Notes under the pieces: model-generated | The model's database searches: none | What the model saw: the letters and a program-made list of their open reading frames with translations, nothing else | Told to the model about the DNA's origin: nothing | Assembly: GCA_002308595.1 (NCBI GenBank) | Contig: DBWH01000033.1 | Location: forward strand, 19,651 to 28,841 | Direction of reading: 5' to 3' | Origin: Mageeibacillus sp. UBA1243 | GTDB taxonomy: Bacteria; Bacillota; Clostridia; UBA1212 | Length of the DNA: 9,191 nt | Shown here: positions 1 through 7,367 of the stretch, piece by piece | How the letters are laid out: every line of letters starts with the position of its first letter | Position numbering within the stretch: the stretch's first letter is position 1 | Translations under genes and position numbers: made by a program

Positions 1-480
1 TTCGCCGCGACGGGCGCGGACGCAGACTCGGTTTACGAGTACGTTATGACAAAGAGGGCGACGCTCAACCAGTTCGTGGTCGTGCAGTCGCTTGAATACA
101 TGAGAAGGGCCGGAAGGGTTAAAGCTTCGGCGGCGTTTTTCGGGAATCTCCTTGGCGTCAAGCCGATACTCATCGCAGACGCGGAAGGCACACAAATTGC
201 CTATAAAAAGGTAAAAGGAAGATTGGCGTCAATCAAAGAGTGCATCGCGATGATGAAAGAGGTCATTGTCGACCCGGAGAATCAGTCGTTCTATTTCTGC
301 CACTCGGACTGCTCCGATGAGGAAGTCGCGACGGTCAAAAAGATGATTGAGGACGAAATCAGGCCTAAGGAAATTATCATGGGATACATCGGGCCTATCA
401 TCGGCGCTTCGGTCGGCCCTGACACGCTTGGATTTTTTGCGTTCGGCAAAGAGGTTACGATTAAGAACGAGGAAAAGTAA
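1..480 (+). CDS. DegV family fatty-acid-binding protein (FakB-type), 5' truncated
   Basis: This is the C-terminal part of a DegV/FakB protein; the frame is open from the first base, so the start lies outside the window. FakB proteins bind a fatty acid and present its carboxylate to the kinase FakA. The family signature is clear: a segment reading YMRRAGRVKASAAFFGNLLG followed by VKPIL (about 97-171), then a C-terminal IGPIIGASVGP segment near 388-420. The arginine of the 'GRV/GRI' motif, normally near the ligand carboxylate, is present. The histidine usual in the C-terminal 'IG-x-H-x-GPG' motif is replaced by serine (codon 409-411), which is unusual. The stop lies 3 bases before the fakA start, so the two are surely co-transcribed and probably translationally coupled. 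Family assignment is firm; fatty-acid binding is inferred from the family and from the neighbours fakA and plsY. Confidence 0.9.
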   Translation, partial: FAATGADADSVYEYVMTKRATLNQFVVVQSLEYMRRAGRVKASAAFFGNLLGVKPILIADAEGTQIAYKKVKGRLASIKECIAMMKEVIVDPENQSFYFCHSDCSDEEVATVKKMIEDEIRPKEIIMGYIGPIIGASVGPDTLGFFAFGKEVTIKNEEK

Positions 481-483
481 ACG

Positions 484-2154
484 ATGGCTGAAAGATGCAT
501 GGACAGCGCGCTGCTCGCGAGGCTTATCAAGGGCGGCGCAGACAATCTGAGTTTGCACGTTGACGAGGTCAACGACCTCAATGTTTTTCCCATCCCCGAC
601 GGAGACACCGGCAACAACATGCTGCTCACCGTTCGCGGGGGCACGCTGGAGCCAAGGGAAAACGAGAGCATCGGCGAGTTTTCGCGAAGGGCGGCCGACG
701 GGATGCTCCTCTCCGCAAGAGGAAACTCCGGCGTGATACTTTCGCAGCTTTTTGACGGTATAGCGGACGGCCTTGGCAATCTGGACGAGGCTGATGCGAC
801 CGACACCGCCAAGGCCTTCAACGTAGGCGTCGAGCACGCCTACTCGGCCGTTGTGCAGCCTGTCGAGGGCACCATCCTCACGGTGGCGCGAGAGGCAAGT
901 GAGCATGCGGCGGGAGATACGGACAGCCTTGACGTGTTCCTCGACAGCTTTCTCACCAAGGCGCGCGAGACGCTGAAGAAGACGCCCGAGCTGCTTGACG
1001 TGCTCAAAAAGGCGGGCGTCGTGGACTCGGGCGGCGCAGGTCTCATTTACATTATTGAGGGAATGGCGGCGGCCCTTGCCGGCAGGGTAATTTCGGGCGC
1101 GAGTGACATTGGCGGTTCCGGAAACAGCCAGGGGGAGCTTGACCTTGACCTTTTCGGCGAGGACAGCGAGCTTGAGTTCGGCTACTGCACGGAGCTTCTT
1201 CTGAGGCTTCAGAGGGCAAAAACCGACGTAAAAAGCTTTGACGTAAACGAAATCAGGGACTTCCTCGGCACAATAGGCGACTCAATCGTCTGCTTCAGGA
1301 ACGGTTCGATTGTGAAAATTCACGTGCACACGATGACCCCCTGGAAGGTGCTCGAGTTCTGCCAGCGGTACGGCGAATACCTCACCGTGAAGATTGAAAA
1401 CATGACCCTCCAGCACAGCAACACGCACCGCGACGGGGAAAAGGATTCTGAAACGGAAGCAGCTGAAGCGGATCAGGCTCCGACGGAGCAGAAGGACTTC
1501 GGAATCGTGGCTGTGGCGTGCGGCAGCGGCATCAAACAGACGTTCCTCGACATGGGCACGGACGTTATCATTGACGGCGGGCAGAGCATGAACCCGTCGG
1601 CTGACGACTTCCTTGCTGCGTTCGAAAAAGCCAATGCGAAAACCATTTTCGCGCTCCCCAACAACTCAAACGTGATCCTTGCCGCGAGGCAGGCCGCGAA
1701 GCTCTGCAAAACTTCGGACGTCAGAGTGATTGAGACGAAGTCCATTGGCGATTGCTACGCGGTGCTCACCATGTACAACACGGATTCAGGGGATGCGGAC
1801 GAGATTGCGGGCGAGCTCACAGCGGCCATGGAAGGCGTGACGACTGCTTACGTTTCAAAATGCGTGCGTGACACGGAGCTTGACGGTTTTGAGCTTCACG
1901 AGGGCGACTTCATTGGCTTTGAGGACAAAGAAATTAAATCTGCCGCCAAGGACAGGCTCGATGCCGCCAAGGCGCTCATCTCAAACGTAGACTTCAACGA
2001 CCGCGAAATCTGCATAATTGTGCGCGGCGCCGACACTGCCGAAGACGAGGCACTCCTTGTCGAAAGCTTCACAAAAGAGACGCACAGGGGCACGGAGGTC
2101 TATCTGATCGACGGCGGCCAGGAAATCTACAGCTACATATTCATTATTGAATGA
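484..2154 (+). CDS. fakA: fatty acid kinase catalytic subunit FakA (DAK2 domain fusion protein YloV)
   Basis: FakA phosphorylates FakB-bound fatty acid with ATP to give acyl-phosphate in the cytoplasm. The 556-residue length is typical. Residues 1 to about 200 are a DhaL/DAK2 nucleotide-binding domain: NVFPIPDGDTGNNM (33-46) carries the Mg-binding aspartates D39 and D41, and ARGNSGVILSQ and DSGGAGL motifs follow. The middle domain has Cys235 and an H-V-H pair (280, 282), matching the conserved Cys/His site, reported as a zinc site in FakA. An acidic, alanine/glutamate-rich linker (about 315-336) leads to a DegV-like C-terminal domain starting near 339 with GGQSMNPS and LPNNSN motifs. The start ATG follows an AGGA at 470-473, inside the end of the upstream gene. 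Only 21 bases separate its stop from plsY. Identification is secure from motifs, length and context. Confidence 0.95.
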   Translation: MAERCMDSALLARLIKGGADNLSLHVDEVNDLNVFPIPDGDTGNNMLLTVRGGTLEPRENESIGEFSRRAADGMLLSARGNSGVILSQLFDGIADGLGNLDEADATDTAKAFNVGVEHAYSAVVQPVEGTILTVAREASEHAAGDTDSLDVFLDSFLTKARETLKKTPELLDVLKKAGVVDSGGAGLIYIIEGMAAALAGRVISGASDIGGSGNSQGELDLDLFGEDSELEFGYCTELLLRLQRAKTDVKSFDVNEIRDFLGTIGDSIVCFRNGSIVKIHVHTMTPWKVLEFCQRYGEYLTVKIENMTLQHSNTHRDGEKDSETEAAEADQAPTEQKDFGIVAVACGSGIKQTFLDMGTDVIIDGGQSMNPSADDFLAAFEKANAKTIFALPNNSNVILAARQAAKLCKTSDVRVIETKSIGDCYAVLTMYNTDSGDADEIAGELTAAMEGVTTAYVSKCVRDTELDGFELHEGDFIGFEDKEIKSAAKDRLDAAKALISNVDFNDREICIIVRGADTAEDEALLVESFTKETHRGTEVYLIDGGQEIYSYIFIIE

Positions 2155-2175
2155 TCGCATAAAGGACAAAAACTG

Positions 2176-2799
2176 ATGAAAATTGCAATCTGGTTTATAG
2201 CGGCAGTCGCCGCGTGGCTTTTCGGGGGCATCAACATATCGATCGTCCTCTCAAAACTCGTATATCACGAGGATATACGCACAAAAGGCAGCGGAAACCC
2301 CGGTTTCACCAACTTCAAAAGAGTTTACGGCGGCTGGCTCGCATGGGTCGTCTTCTGCTTCGATTTCGTCAAGGGAGCTGTCCCGTGCCTGCTCTTCGGC
2401 CTCTGGTTTAACGCCCTTGGCTTCCCGTTTCAGCTCGGCGCGGCGTACACGGGCCTGTTTATCATGATCGGCCACTCGTTCCCCCCGTTTTACAAATTCA
2501 AAGGCGGCAAGGGCTTCCTCGTTCTTCTGTCGGAGCTTTTCGTTCTTGACTGGAGGGCAGGGCTTATCGCTTTCGCTGTGCTCTGCATACTGCTTCTCAC
2601 GGTCAAGTTCATGTCGGTATCGACAATGTCGGCGCTCGTTCTCGGCGCGGTCTCGCTCATTCCCCTTGGCTGCAATTACATTGCCGTCATACTTTACAGC
2701 GTCTGCGTCGTCTTCATGATCATCAGGCACAAGTCAAATATCGTGAGGCTCTTCAAAGGGACAGAGTCCAAATTCTACCTTTTCAGGAAAAAAAGCTGA
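2176..2799 (+). CDS. plsY: acyl-phosphate:glycerol-3-phosphate acyltransferase PlsY
   Basis: PlsY is an integral membrane enzyme that transfers the acyl chain from acyl-phosphate to glycerol-3-phosphate, giving lysophosphatidic acid, the first committed step of phospholipid synthesis. At 207 residues it has the usual size, with several hydrophobic segments (about 3-25, 54-77, 87-100, 128-145, 150-182). All three cytoplasmic family motifs are visible: GSGNPGFTN (38-46, usually GSGNIGATN), GHSFPPFYKFKGGKGF (99-114) and RHKSNIVRLFKGTE (184-197). The DFVKG element (63-67) is also typical. Motif 1 has proline and phenylalanine at two positions that are usually isoleucine and alanine. An AAGGA ribosome binding site lies at 2162-2166. 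It sits directly after fakA, which makes its acyl-phosphate substrate. Confidence 0.95.
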   Translation: MKIAIWFIAAVAAWLFGGINISIVLSKLVYHEDIRTKGSGNPGFTNFKRVYGGWLAWVVFCFDFVKGAVPCLLFGLWFNALGFPFQLGAAYTGLFIMIGHSFPPFYKFKGGKGFLVLLSELFVLDWRAGLIAFAVLCILLLTVKFMSVSTMSALVLGAVSLIPLGCNYIAVILYSVCVVFMIIRHKSNIVRLFKGTESKFYLFRKKS

Positions 2800-2836
2800 G
2801 AAGAGGCGGTTTTTAAGCGCAAGATTTGCATTTTGC

Positions 2837-2841
2837 GGAGG
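2837..2841 (+). promoter_or_regulatory. ribosome binding site that fixes the start of the giant activase gene
   Basis: GGAGG is followed by 6 bases and ATG at 2848. The frame is also open to a TTG at 2833, but that codon precedes this Shine-Dalgarno site and would add five residues ahead of the conserved N-terminal strand, so ATG 2848 is chosen. Confidence 0.85.
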
Positions 2842-2847
2842 TTTTCG

Positions 2848-5800
2848 ATGCAAAAAACATACAGGGCCGGTATCGACGTGGGTTCGACAACGGTCAAGCT
2901 TGTCGTCATTGACGATGACAATAAACTGATATACGGAGAGTACAGGCGCCACCACGCGCGCACGCAGGAGACTCTTGCCGAACTGCTTGAGGAGGCGAAT
3001 AATGCCCTTGGCGGTTTCCGGCTGAAGGCGCATATCACGGGTTCGGGTTCGCTCAGTCTTTCGAAGGCGCTCGGGATTCCTTTTACGCAGGAGGTAGTTG
3101 CCGTAGCCGAAGAGATTGCCCGCGACTATCCGAAAACTGACGTTGCGATTGAACTCGGCGGTGAAGACGCCAAGATCATTTACTTCAAAGGCGGGCTCGA
3201 TGAGCGTATGAACGGTGTCTGCGCGGGCGGCACGGGGTCCTTCATCGACCAGATGGCCTCGCTCCTCAGAACCGACGCAGCGGGTCTCAACGAAGCCGCC
3301 AAGGAATACAAGCAGATCTACACCATTGCCGCGAGGTGCGGCGTGTTTGCAAAGACCGACATCCAGCCGCTCATAAACGAAGGCGCCTCCAAGGCGGACC
3401 TTGCCGCGTCCGTGTTCCAGTCGGTTGTCACGCAGACCATATCGGGCCTCGCCTGCGGAAAGCCCATAAGAGGCAACGTGGCTTTCCTCGGCGGTCCGCT
3501 CCACTACCTTTCGGAGCTTAAGGCCGCGTTCGTGCGGACCCTCAAGCTGAAGGACGACGAGATCGTCGACCCCGAAAATTCGCACCTTTTTGCGGCCATG
3601 GGAGCGGCTTCAATGGAAAACGGAGCCGAATATGACGCCCCGGAGCTCATTGAAAAGCTGCGAAGGGGCATTAAGCTTGACGTTGAGATAAAGCGCCTTG
3701 AGCCTCTCTTTGAGTCGCGCGAGGACTACGACAGCTTCCTTGAACGCCACAGCGCCGCGACCGTTAAAAAGGGCGACCTGAAAAACTACAGCGGAAAGTG
3801 CTTCCTCGGAATCGACGCGGGCTCCACAACGACCAAGCTTGCCCTCATCGGCGAAAACGGCGAGCTTCTCTACTCAACGTACGGCGGCAACCTCGGAAAT
3901 CCGATCGAAGTCGCAAAAAAAGCCGTTGAGGAGATAGGCGCCGCAATGCCCGAAACCGCCAAGATCGCCCGCGCCTGCTCTACAGGCTACGGCGAGGCGC
4001 TCCTGAAAGCCGCGTTCAAACTTGACGACGGCGAGGTCGAAACAGTCGCGCACACGGTCGCGGCATCGTTCTTTGAGCCCGAAGTTGAGTGCGTTCTTGA
4101 CATTGGCGGCCAGGACATGAAGTGCATAAAGATAAGGGACAACACCGTTGACACGGTCATTTTAAACGAGGCCTGCTCGTCCGGCTGCGGCTCGTTCATC
4201 GAGAATTTCGCCACGTCGCTCGGTCTTACCGCCGATGAGTTTGCAAAGGAAGCTCTTTTTGCGGAGGCTCCCATCGACCTCGGAACGCGCTGCACGGTTT
4301 TCATGAACTCCAACGTGAAACAGGCGCAGAAAGAGGGCGCCCCGGTGTCCGACATATCCGCGGGCCTTGCCTATTCGGTCATCAAAAACGCCTTATTTAA
4401 GGTAATAAAGCTCAGCGACGCCAAAAGTCTCGGAAAACACATTGTCGTGCAGGGCGGCACATTCTACAACAAGGCCATACTGCGCGCTTTTGAAAAGATT
4501 GCCGGCACGGAGGCGGTGTGCCCTGACATTTCGGGCATCATGGGAGCTTTCGGCGCGGCTCTGATCGCAAGGAAAAGATACACCGGCGGGGAATCGTCAA
4601 TGCTCTCAATTGACGAGATCAAAAACCTCTCATACACCTCCAAGGCCGCCCGCTGCGGAGGCTGCGAGAACAACTGCATGCTCACCATTAATACTTTCGC
4701 GGGAGGCGGAAGATTTGTGAGCGGCAACCGCTGCGAGAAAAAAATATCGTCAGGAAACACGTCAAGAAAAGGCGAAAACCTTGTCGAGTTCAAAAGGAAA
4801 CGCATCTTCGCTTACGAGCCTCTCAGCGTGGAGAAGGCGCCAAGGGGAACCATCGGCATTCCGAGAGTCCTCAACATGTACGAAAACTACCCGTTCTGGG
4901 CAACGTTTTTCGCAAAGCTCGGCTTCCGCGCCGTGCTCTCGCCTTTCTCGTCAAGAAGCATCTACGAGCTCGGCCTCGAGTCGATCCCGTCCGAGTCCGA
5001 ATGCTACCCCGCCAAGCTCGCTCACGGCCAGGTGGAGTGGCTCATAAAGCAGGGCATCAAAACAATCTTCCACCCGTGCGTCTACTACGAGTACAAAGAG
5101 ACCCCCGACGCTCAGAACCGCTACAACTGCCCGATCGTTGCATCCTACCCGGAGAACCTCAAGAACAACGTCGAGGCGGTCACGTCCGGAAAAGTCACTT
5201 ACATGAGGCCGTTTATCGCGTTCACATCCGAAAAAACAGCCGCTTCGAGGCTCGTCATGTTCTGCAAAGAGAAATGGAACATAGGAGCTGCCGAAGTCAG
5301 AAAGGCGGTGCACGAGGCGTGGCTCGAACAGAGAAAAGCCAAGGACGACATCGCCGCGGAAGGCATGAGAATTCTCGCAAAAATGCGGGAAGAGGGTAGA
5401 AAAGGCATCGTCCTTGCCGGCAGGCCGTATCACATCGACCCGGAAATCAACCACGGTGTGCCGGAGATGATTGCGTCGTACGGCTTTGACGTGTTCACGG
5501 AGGACAGCCTTGACTATTCCGGAATAACGAGACAGCGGCCGCTCAGGGTCGTTGACCAGTGGGTGTACCACTCAAGGCTCTACAACGCGGCTGAGTTCGT
5601 GTGCGGCTGCAGCGACCTTGAACTCGTGCAGATGTTCTCGTTCGGCTGCGGTCTTGACGCGGTCACGACCGACCAGGTCCAGGAGATACTCGAAGGCTCC
5701 GGAAAGCTCTACACGGTACTCAAAATCGACGAGGTGGGAAATCTCGGAGCTGCAAGAATACGAATCCGCAGCCTTATCGCGGCGATCAACACGCGAAGCG

Positions 5801-7089
5801 AGAAGAACGTGAAACCGACGCCGAAGCCCATTGGCTATAACCGTGTCGAATTTACAAAACCAATGAGAGAGCAGGGCTACACGATTCTCGCGCCTCAGCT
5901 CAGTCCGATACACTTCGCAGTGCTGGAGCCTGTTTTCAGAAAATACGGTTACAACGCGGTCATGCTGAAGACTGCAACGAGAAAATCCGTTGACCTCGGT
6001 CTGAAATACGTGAACAACGACGCCTGCTACCCCTCAATTCTCATGACGGGTCAGATGATGGAGGCGCTTCTCTCAGGCGAGTACGACACAAACAGGCTTG
6101 CGCTTCTCATGACCCAGACGGGCGGCTGCTGCAGGGCGAGCAATTACATTGGCTTCATCAGGCGCGCTCTCAGCAAGGCAGGCTTTTCAAACATTCCCGT
6201 AATTTCGCTCAACTTCAACGGTATGGAGAAGAGCGAAGGCTTCAAAATAACCGTTCCGATGGTTGCGGACGGCATGCGTTCACTGGTCCTCGGCGACCTC
6301 ATGATGCGCTGCGTTTACCGTGTGAGGCCTTACGAGCTCGAAAAGGGTTCAGCCGACGCGCTTGTGGAGAAGTGGCAGAAGAACATTGGCGATTTCTTCA
6401 TGGGAAAAGCCAAGGGCCTTACCTACAAGTCGATCTGCCGCGGTATCGTGCGCGATTTTGACAACCTCCCGATCGATGACTCCGTGAGAAAACCGAGGGT
6501 CGGAATCGTGGGTGAAATCCTCGTTAAGTACCTGCCTCTCGCCAATAACAATCTCGTGCGTCTCCTCGAAAAAGAGGGTGCCGAGGCCGTCGTGCCGGAC
6601 ATGATCGATTTCTTCGAGATGCTCATCCACGACAGGGAGTACCGCCACAAATACCTTGGCAAGAGCTACAGCAACAAGATTATCGCCAAGGTCGGCGTCG
6701 CGGCTCTTGACGGTATCCGAAAGCCTGCCGTCACAGCTCTCTCCGCAAGCAAGAGGTTCGGAACTCCTCTAAAAATAGCGAAAATCGCGGAATCGGTCAA
6801 ACCGTTCCTTTCACTCGGCAACCAATACGGCGAGGGCTGGTTCCTGTGCGGCGAGATGGTCGAGATGCTTGACGAAGGCATCAACAACATTGTCTGCATT
6901 CAGCCGTTCGCCTGCCTCCCCAACCACGTTATGGGCAAGGGCGTCATCAAGGCGCTCAAAGCCGCCTACCCGGATTCAAATATCGCCGCGGTAGATTATG
7001 ACCCCGGCGCAAGCGAAGTCAACCAGCTGAACCGCATCAAACTCATGCTTTCGGCAGCCGCCAAAAAGCAAAAAAGCAGGGACTGCTGA
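2848..7089 (+). CDS. giant 2-hydroxyacyl-CoA dehydratase activase-related protein: tandem BcrA/BadF ATPase domains fused to DUF2229/HgdB-like domains
   Basis: The 1413-residue protein combines parts that are often separate subunits. Domain 1 (about 4-265) is a BadF/BadG/BcrA/BcrD-type ATPase with GIDVGSTTVKLV (8-19), IELGGEDAKII (101-111), FLGGPLHY (213-220) and the two activase cysteines C125 (VCAGGTG) and C164 (ARCGVFA). Domain 2 (about 317-565) repeats the fold: GIDAGSTTTKL (321-331), DIGGQDMK (418-425), C443, an extra C447, and C482 (GTRCTVF). A cysteine cluster C603-x2-C606-x3-C610-x18-C629 follows. From about 668 comes a DUF2229 region with SESECYPAK (C719) and HPC (C744). The rest is HgdB-like, with NNDACYPS (C1060), GGCC (C1094/C1095) and QPFACLPNH (C1356). 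Activases of this superfamily couple ATP hydrolysis to low-potential electron transfer into a dehydratase or reductase; the substrate here is unknown. It starts 48 bases after plsY and appears to end the operon. Family assignment is firm; function is open. Confidence 0.9.
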   Translation: MQKTYRAGIDVGSTTVKLVVIDDDNKLIYGEYRRHHARTQETLAELLEEANNALGGFRLKAHITGSGSLSLSKALGIPFTQEVVAVAEEIARDYPKTDVAIELGGEDAKIIYFKGGLDERMNGVCAGGTGSFIDQMASLLRTDAAGLNEAAKEYKQIYTIAARCGVFAKTDIQPLINEGASKADLAASVFQSVVTQTISGLACGKPIRGNVAFLGGPLHYLSELKAAFVRTLKLKDDEIVDPENSHLFAAMGAASMENGAEYDAPELIEKLRRGIKLDVEIKRLEPLFESREDYDSFLERHSAATVKKGDLKNYSGKCFLGIDAGSTTTKLALIGENGELLYSTYGGNLGNPIEVAKKAVEEIGAAMPETAKIARACSTGYGEALLKAAFKLDDGEVETVAHTVAASFFEPEVECVLDIGGQDMKCIKIRDNTVDTVILNEACSSGCGSFIENFATSLGLTADEFAKEALFAEAPIDLGTRCTVFMNSNVKQAQKEGAPVSDISAGLAYSVIKNALFKVIKLSDAKSLGKHIVVQGGTFYNKAILRAFEKIAGTEAVCPDISGIMGAFGAALIARKRYTGGESSMLSIDEIKNLSYTSKAARCGGCENNCMLTINTFAGGGRFVSGNRCEKKISSGNTSRKGENLVEFKRKRIFAYEPLSVEKAPRGTIGIPRVLNMYENYPFWATFFAKLGFRAVLSPFSSRSIYELGLESIPSESECYPAKLAHGQVEWLIKQGIKTIFHPCVYYEYKETPDAQNRYNCPIVASYPENLKNNVEAVTSGKVTYMRPFIAFTSEKTAASRLVMFCKEKWNIGAAEVRKAVHEAWLEQRKAKDDIAAEGMRILAKMREEGRKGIVLAGRPYHIDPEINHGVPEMIASYGFDVFTEDSLDYSGITRQRPLRVVDQWVYHSRLYNAAEFVCGCSDLELVQMFSFGCGLDAVTTDQVQEILEGSGKLYTVLKIDEVGNLGAARIRIRSLIAAINTRSEKNVKPTPKPIGYNRVEFTKPMREQGYTILAPQLSPIHFAVLEPVFRKYGYNAVMLKTATRKSVDLGLKYVNNDACYPSILMTGQMMEALLSGEYDTNRLALLMTQTGGCCRASNYIGFIRRALSKAGFSNIPVISLNFNGMEKSEGFKITVPMVADGMRSLVLGDLMMRCVYRVRPYELEKGSADALVEKWQKNIGDFFMGKAKGLTYKSICRGIVRDFDNLPIDDSVRKPRVGIVGEILVKYLPLANNNLVRLLEKEGAEAVVPDMIDFFEMLIHDREYRHKYLGKSYSNKIIAKVGVAALDGIRKPAVTALSASKRFGTPLKIAKIAESVKPFLSLGNQYGEGWFLCGEMVEMLDEGINNIVCIQPFACLPNHVMGKGVIKALKAAYPDSNIAAVDYDPGASEVNQLNRIKLMLSAAAKKQKSRDC

Positions 7090-7109
7090 TATAACGGCGG
7101 AACCGAAGC

Positions 7110-7133
7110 TTGCTCAATTTTAGAACAGAGCAA
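7110..7133 (+). other. small inverted repeat after the activase gene
   Basis: TTGCTC and GAGCAA form a perfect 6-bp stem around a 12-base loop, 20 bases after the stop codon. A run of T follows only at 7143-7148, so on its own it is a poor terminator. It may help stabilise the mRNA 3' end or be chance. Confidence 0.35.
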
Positions 7134-7157
7134 ATAATTAACTTTTTTCTAGCGAGT

Positions 7158-7189
7158 GAGCCGGTCGGAGTGATTTGACTGGCTTTTTT
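7158..7189 (+). terminator. intrinsic terminator of the fatty-acid kinase/plsY/activase operon
   Basis: GCCGGTC (7160-7166) pairs with GACTGGC (7177-7183) around a 10-base loop, with one G·T pair. The stem is extended by A7159-T7184 and G7158·T7185. A run of six T (7184-7189) follows immediately. This is the classical layout of a Rho-independent terminator, about 70 bases after the operon's last stop codon. Confidence 0.85.
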
Positions 7190-7191
7190 GC

Positions 7192-7220
7192 TGTTCAGAA
7201 TACGATTTTTGTGATATACT
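7192..7220 (+). promoter_or_regulatory. candidate extended -10 promoter ahead of the degraded gene
   Basis: TATACT (7215-7220) is preceded by TG one base upstream (7212-7213), a strong extended -10 element. At 17 bases upstream the best -35 is weak (TGTTCA, 7192-7197), which extended -10 promoters tolerate. Transcription would start near 7227 and run through the hairpin-rich leader. Confidence 0.6.
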
Positions 7221-7275
7221 ATATCGAGTTATTATCCAGGCAATTGAACCAAAAGCGGAATTTAAGAAACTAAAA

Positions 7276-7291
7276 ACAGTTTTGAAACTGT
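7276..7291. repeat. perfect 7-bp inverted repeat (ACAGTTT-TG-AAACTGT)
   Basis: The two 7-base arms are perfectly complementary with only 2 bases between them, too tight for a stable RNA hairpin but well shaped for a dimeric DNA-binding protein. It lies about 50 bases downstream of the predicted transcription start, so it could be an operator for the now-broken gene. Only the sequence symmetry is observed; a role is inferred. Confidence 0.45.
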
Positions 7292-7302
7292 ATAGTTGAA
7301 CT

Positions 7303-7320
7303 CGTTTGCAAAAACAAACG
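7303..7320 (+). other. leader hairpin 1 (CGTTTG/CAAACG)
   Basis: This is a perfect 6-bp stem with a 6-base A-rich loop in the untranslated leader of the degraded gene. An A-tract rather than a T-tract follows, so it is not a forward terminator. Confidence 0.4.
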
Positions 7321-7327
7321 AAAAGGT

Positions 7328-7354
7328 TTTGAGGTCACAAATTGAAACCTCAAA
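7328..7354 (+). other. leader hairpin 2 next to the ribosome binding site
   Basis: TTTGAGGT (7328-7335) and ACCTCAAA (7347-7354) form a perfect 8-bp stem with an 11-base loop, directly before the GGAGG at 7358-7362. The stem holds an anti-Shine-Dalgarno-like ACCTC, which could alternatively pair with GGAGG and block translation. The symmetry is seen; the regulatory role is inferred. Confidence 0.5.
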
Positions 7355-7367
7355 GATGGAGGAAAAT

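Noticed and set aside
229..906. Long reverse-strand open frame of 225 codons
   Set aside because: It overlaps the well-identified DegV-type and fakA genes, has no ribosome binding site or recognisable domain, and reflects the base composition of the coding strand. The same holds for the other reverse frames, including 2734-3585 and 4951-5571.
2818..2837. CGCAA/TTGCG hairpin touching the ribosome binding site of the activase gene
   Set aside because: The stem is only 5 bp and competes with a GCAA/TTGC pairing in the same bases, so it is too weak to claim as a regulator.
2833..2847. TTG start for the giant activase gene, giving five extra residues
   Set aside because: The GGAGG at 2837-2841 lies downstream of this TTG and is correctly spaced for ATG 2848.
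7174..7266. Open frame through the leader giving a short lysine-rich peptide ending in LKTVLKLYS
   Set aside because: There is no start codon with a ribosome binding site, and the frame overlaps the terminator and promoter. The open stretch is likely chance.
7303..7354. Possible CRISPR repeat or tracr-like element in the hairpin-rich leader
   Set aside because: No direct repeat recurs with regular spacing, and no cas gene is in the window.
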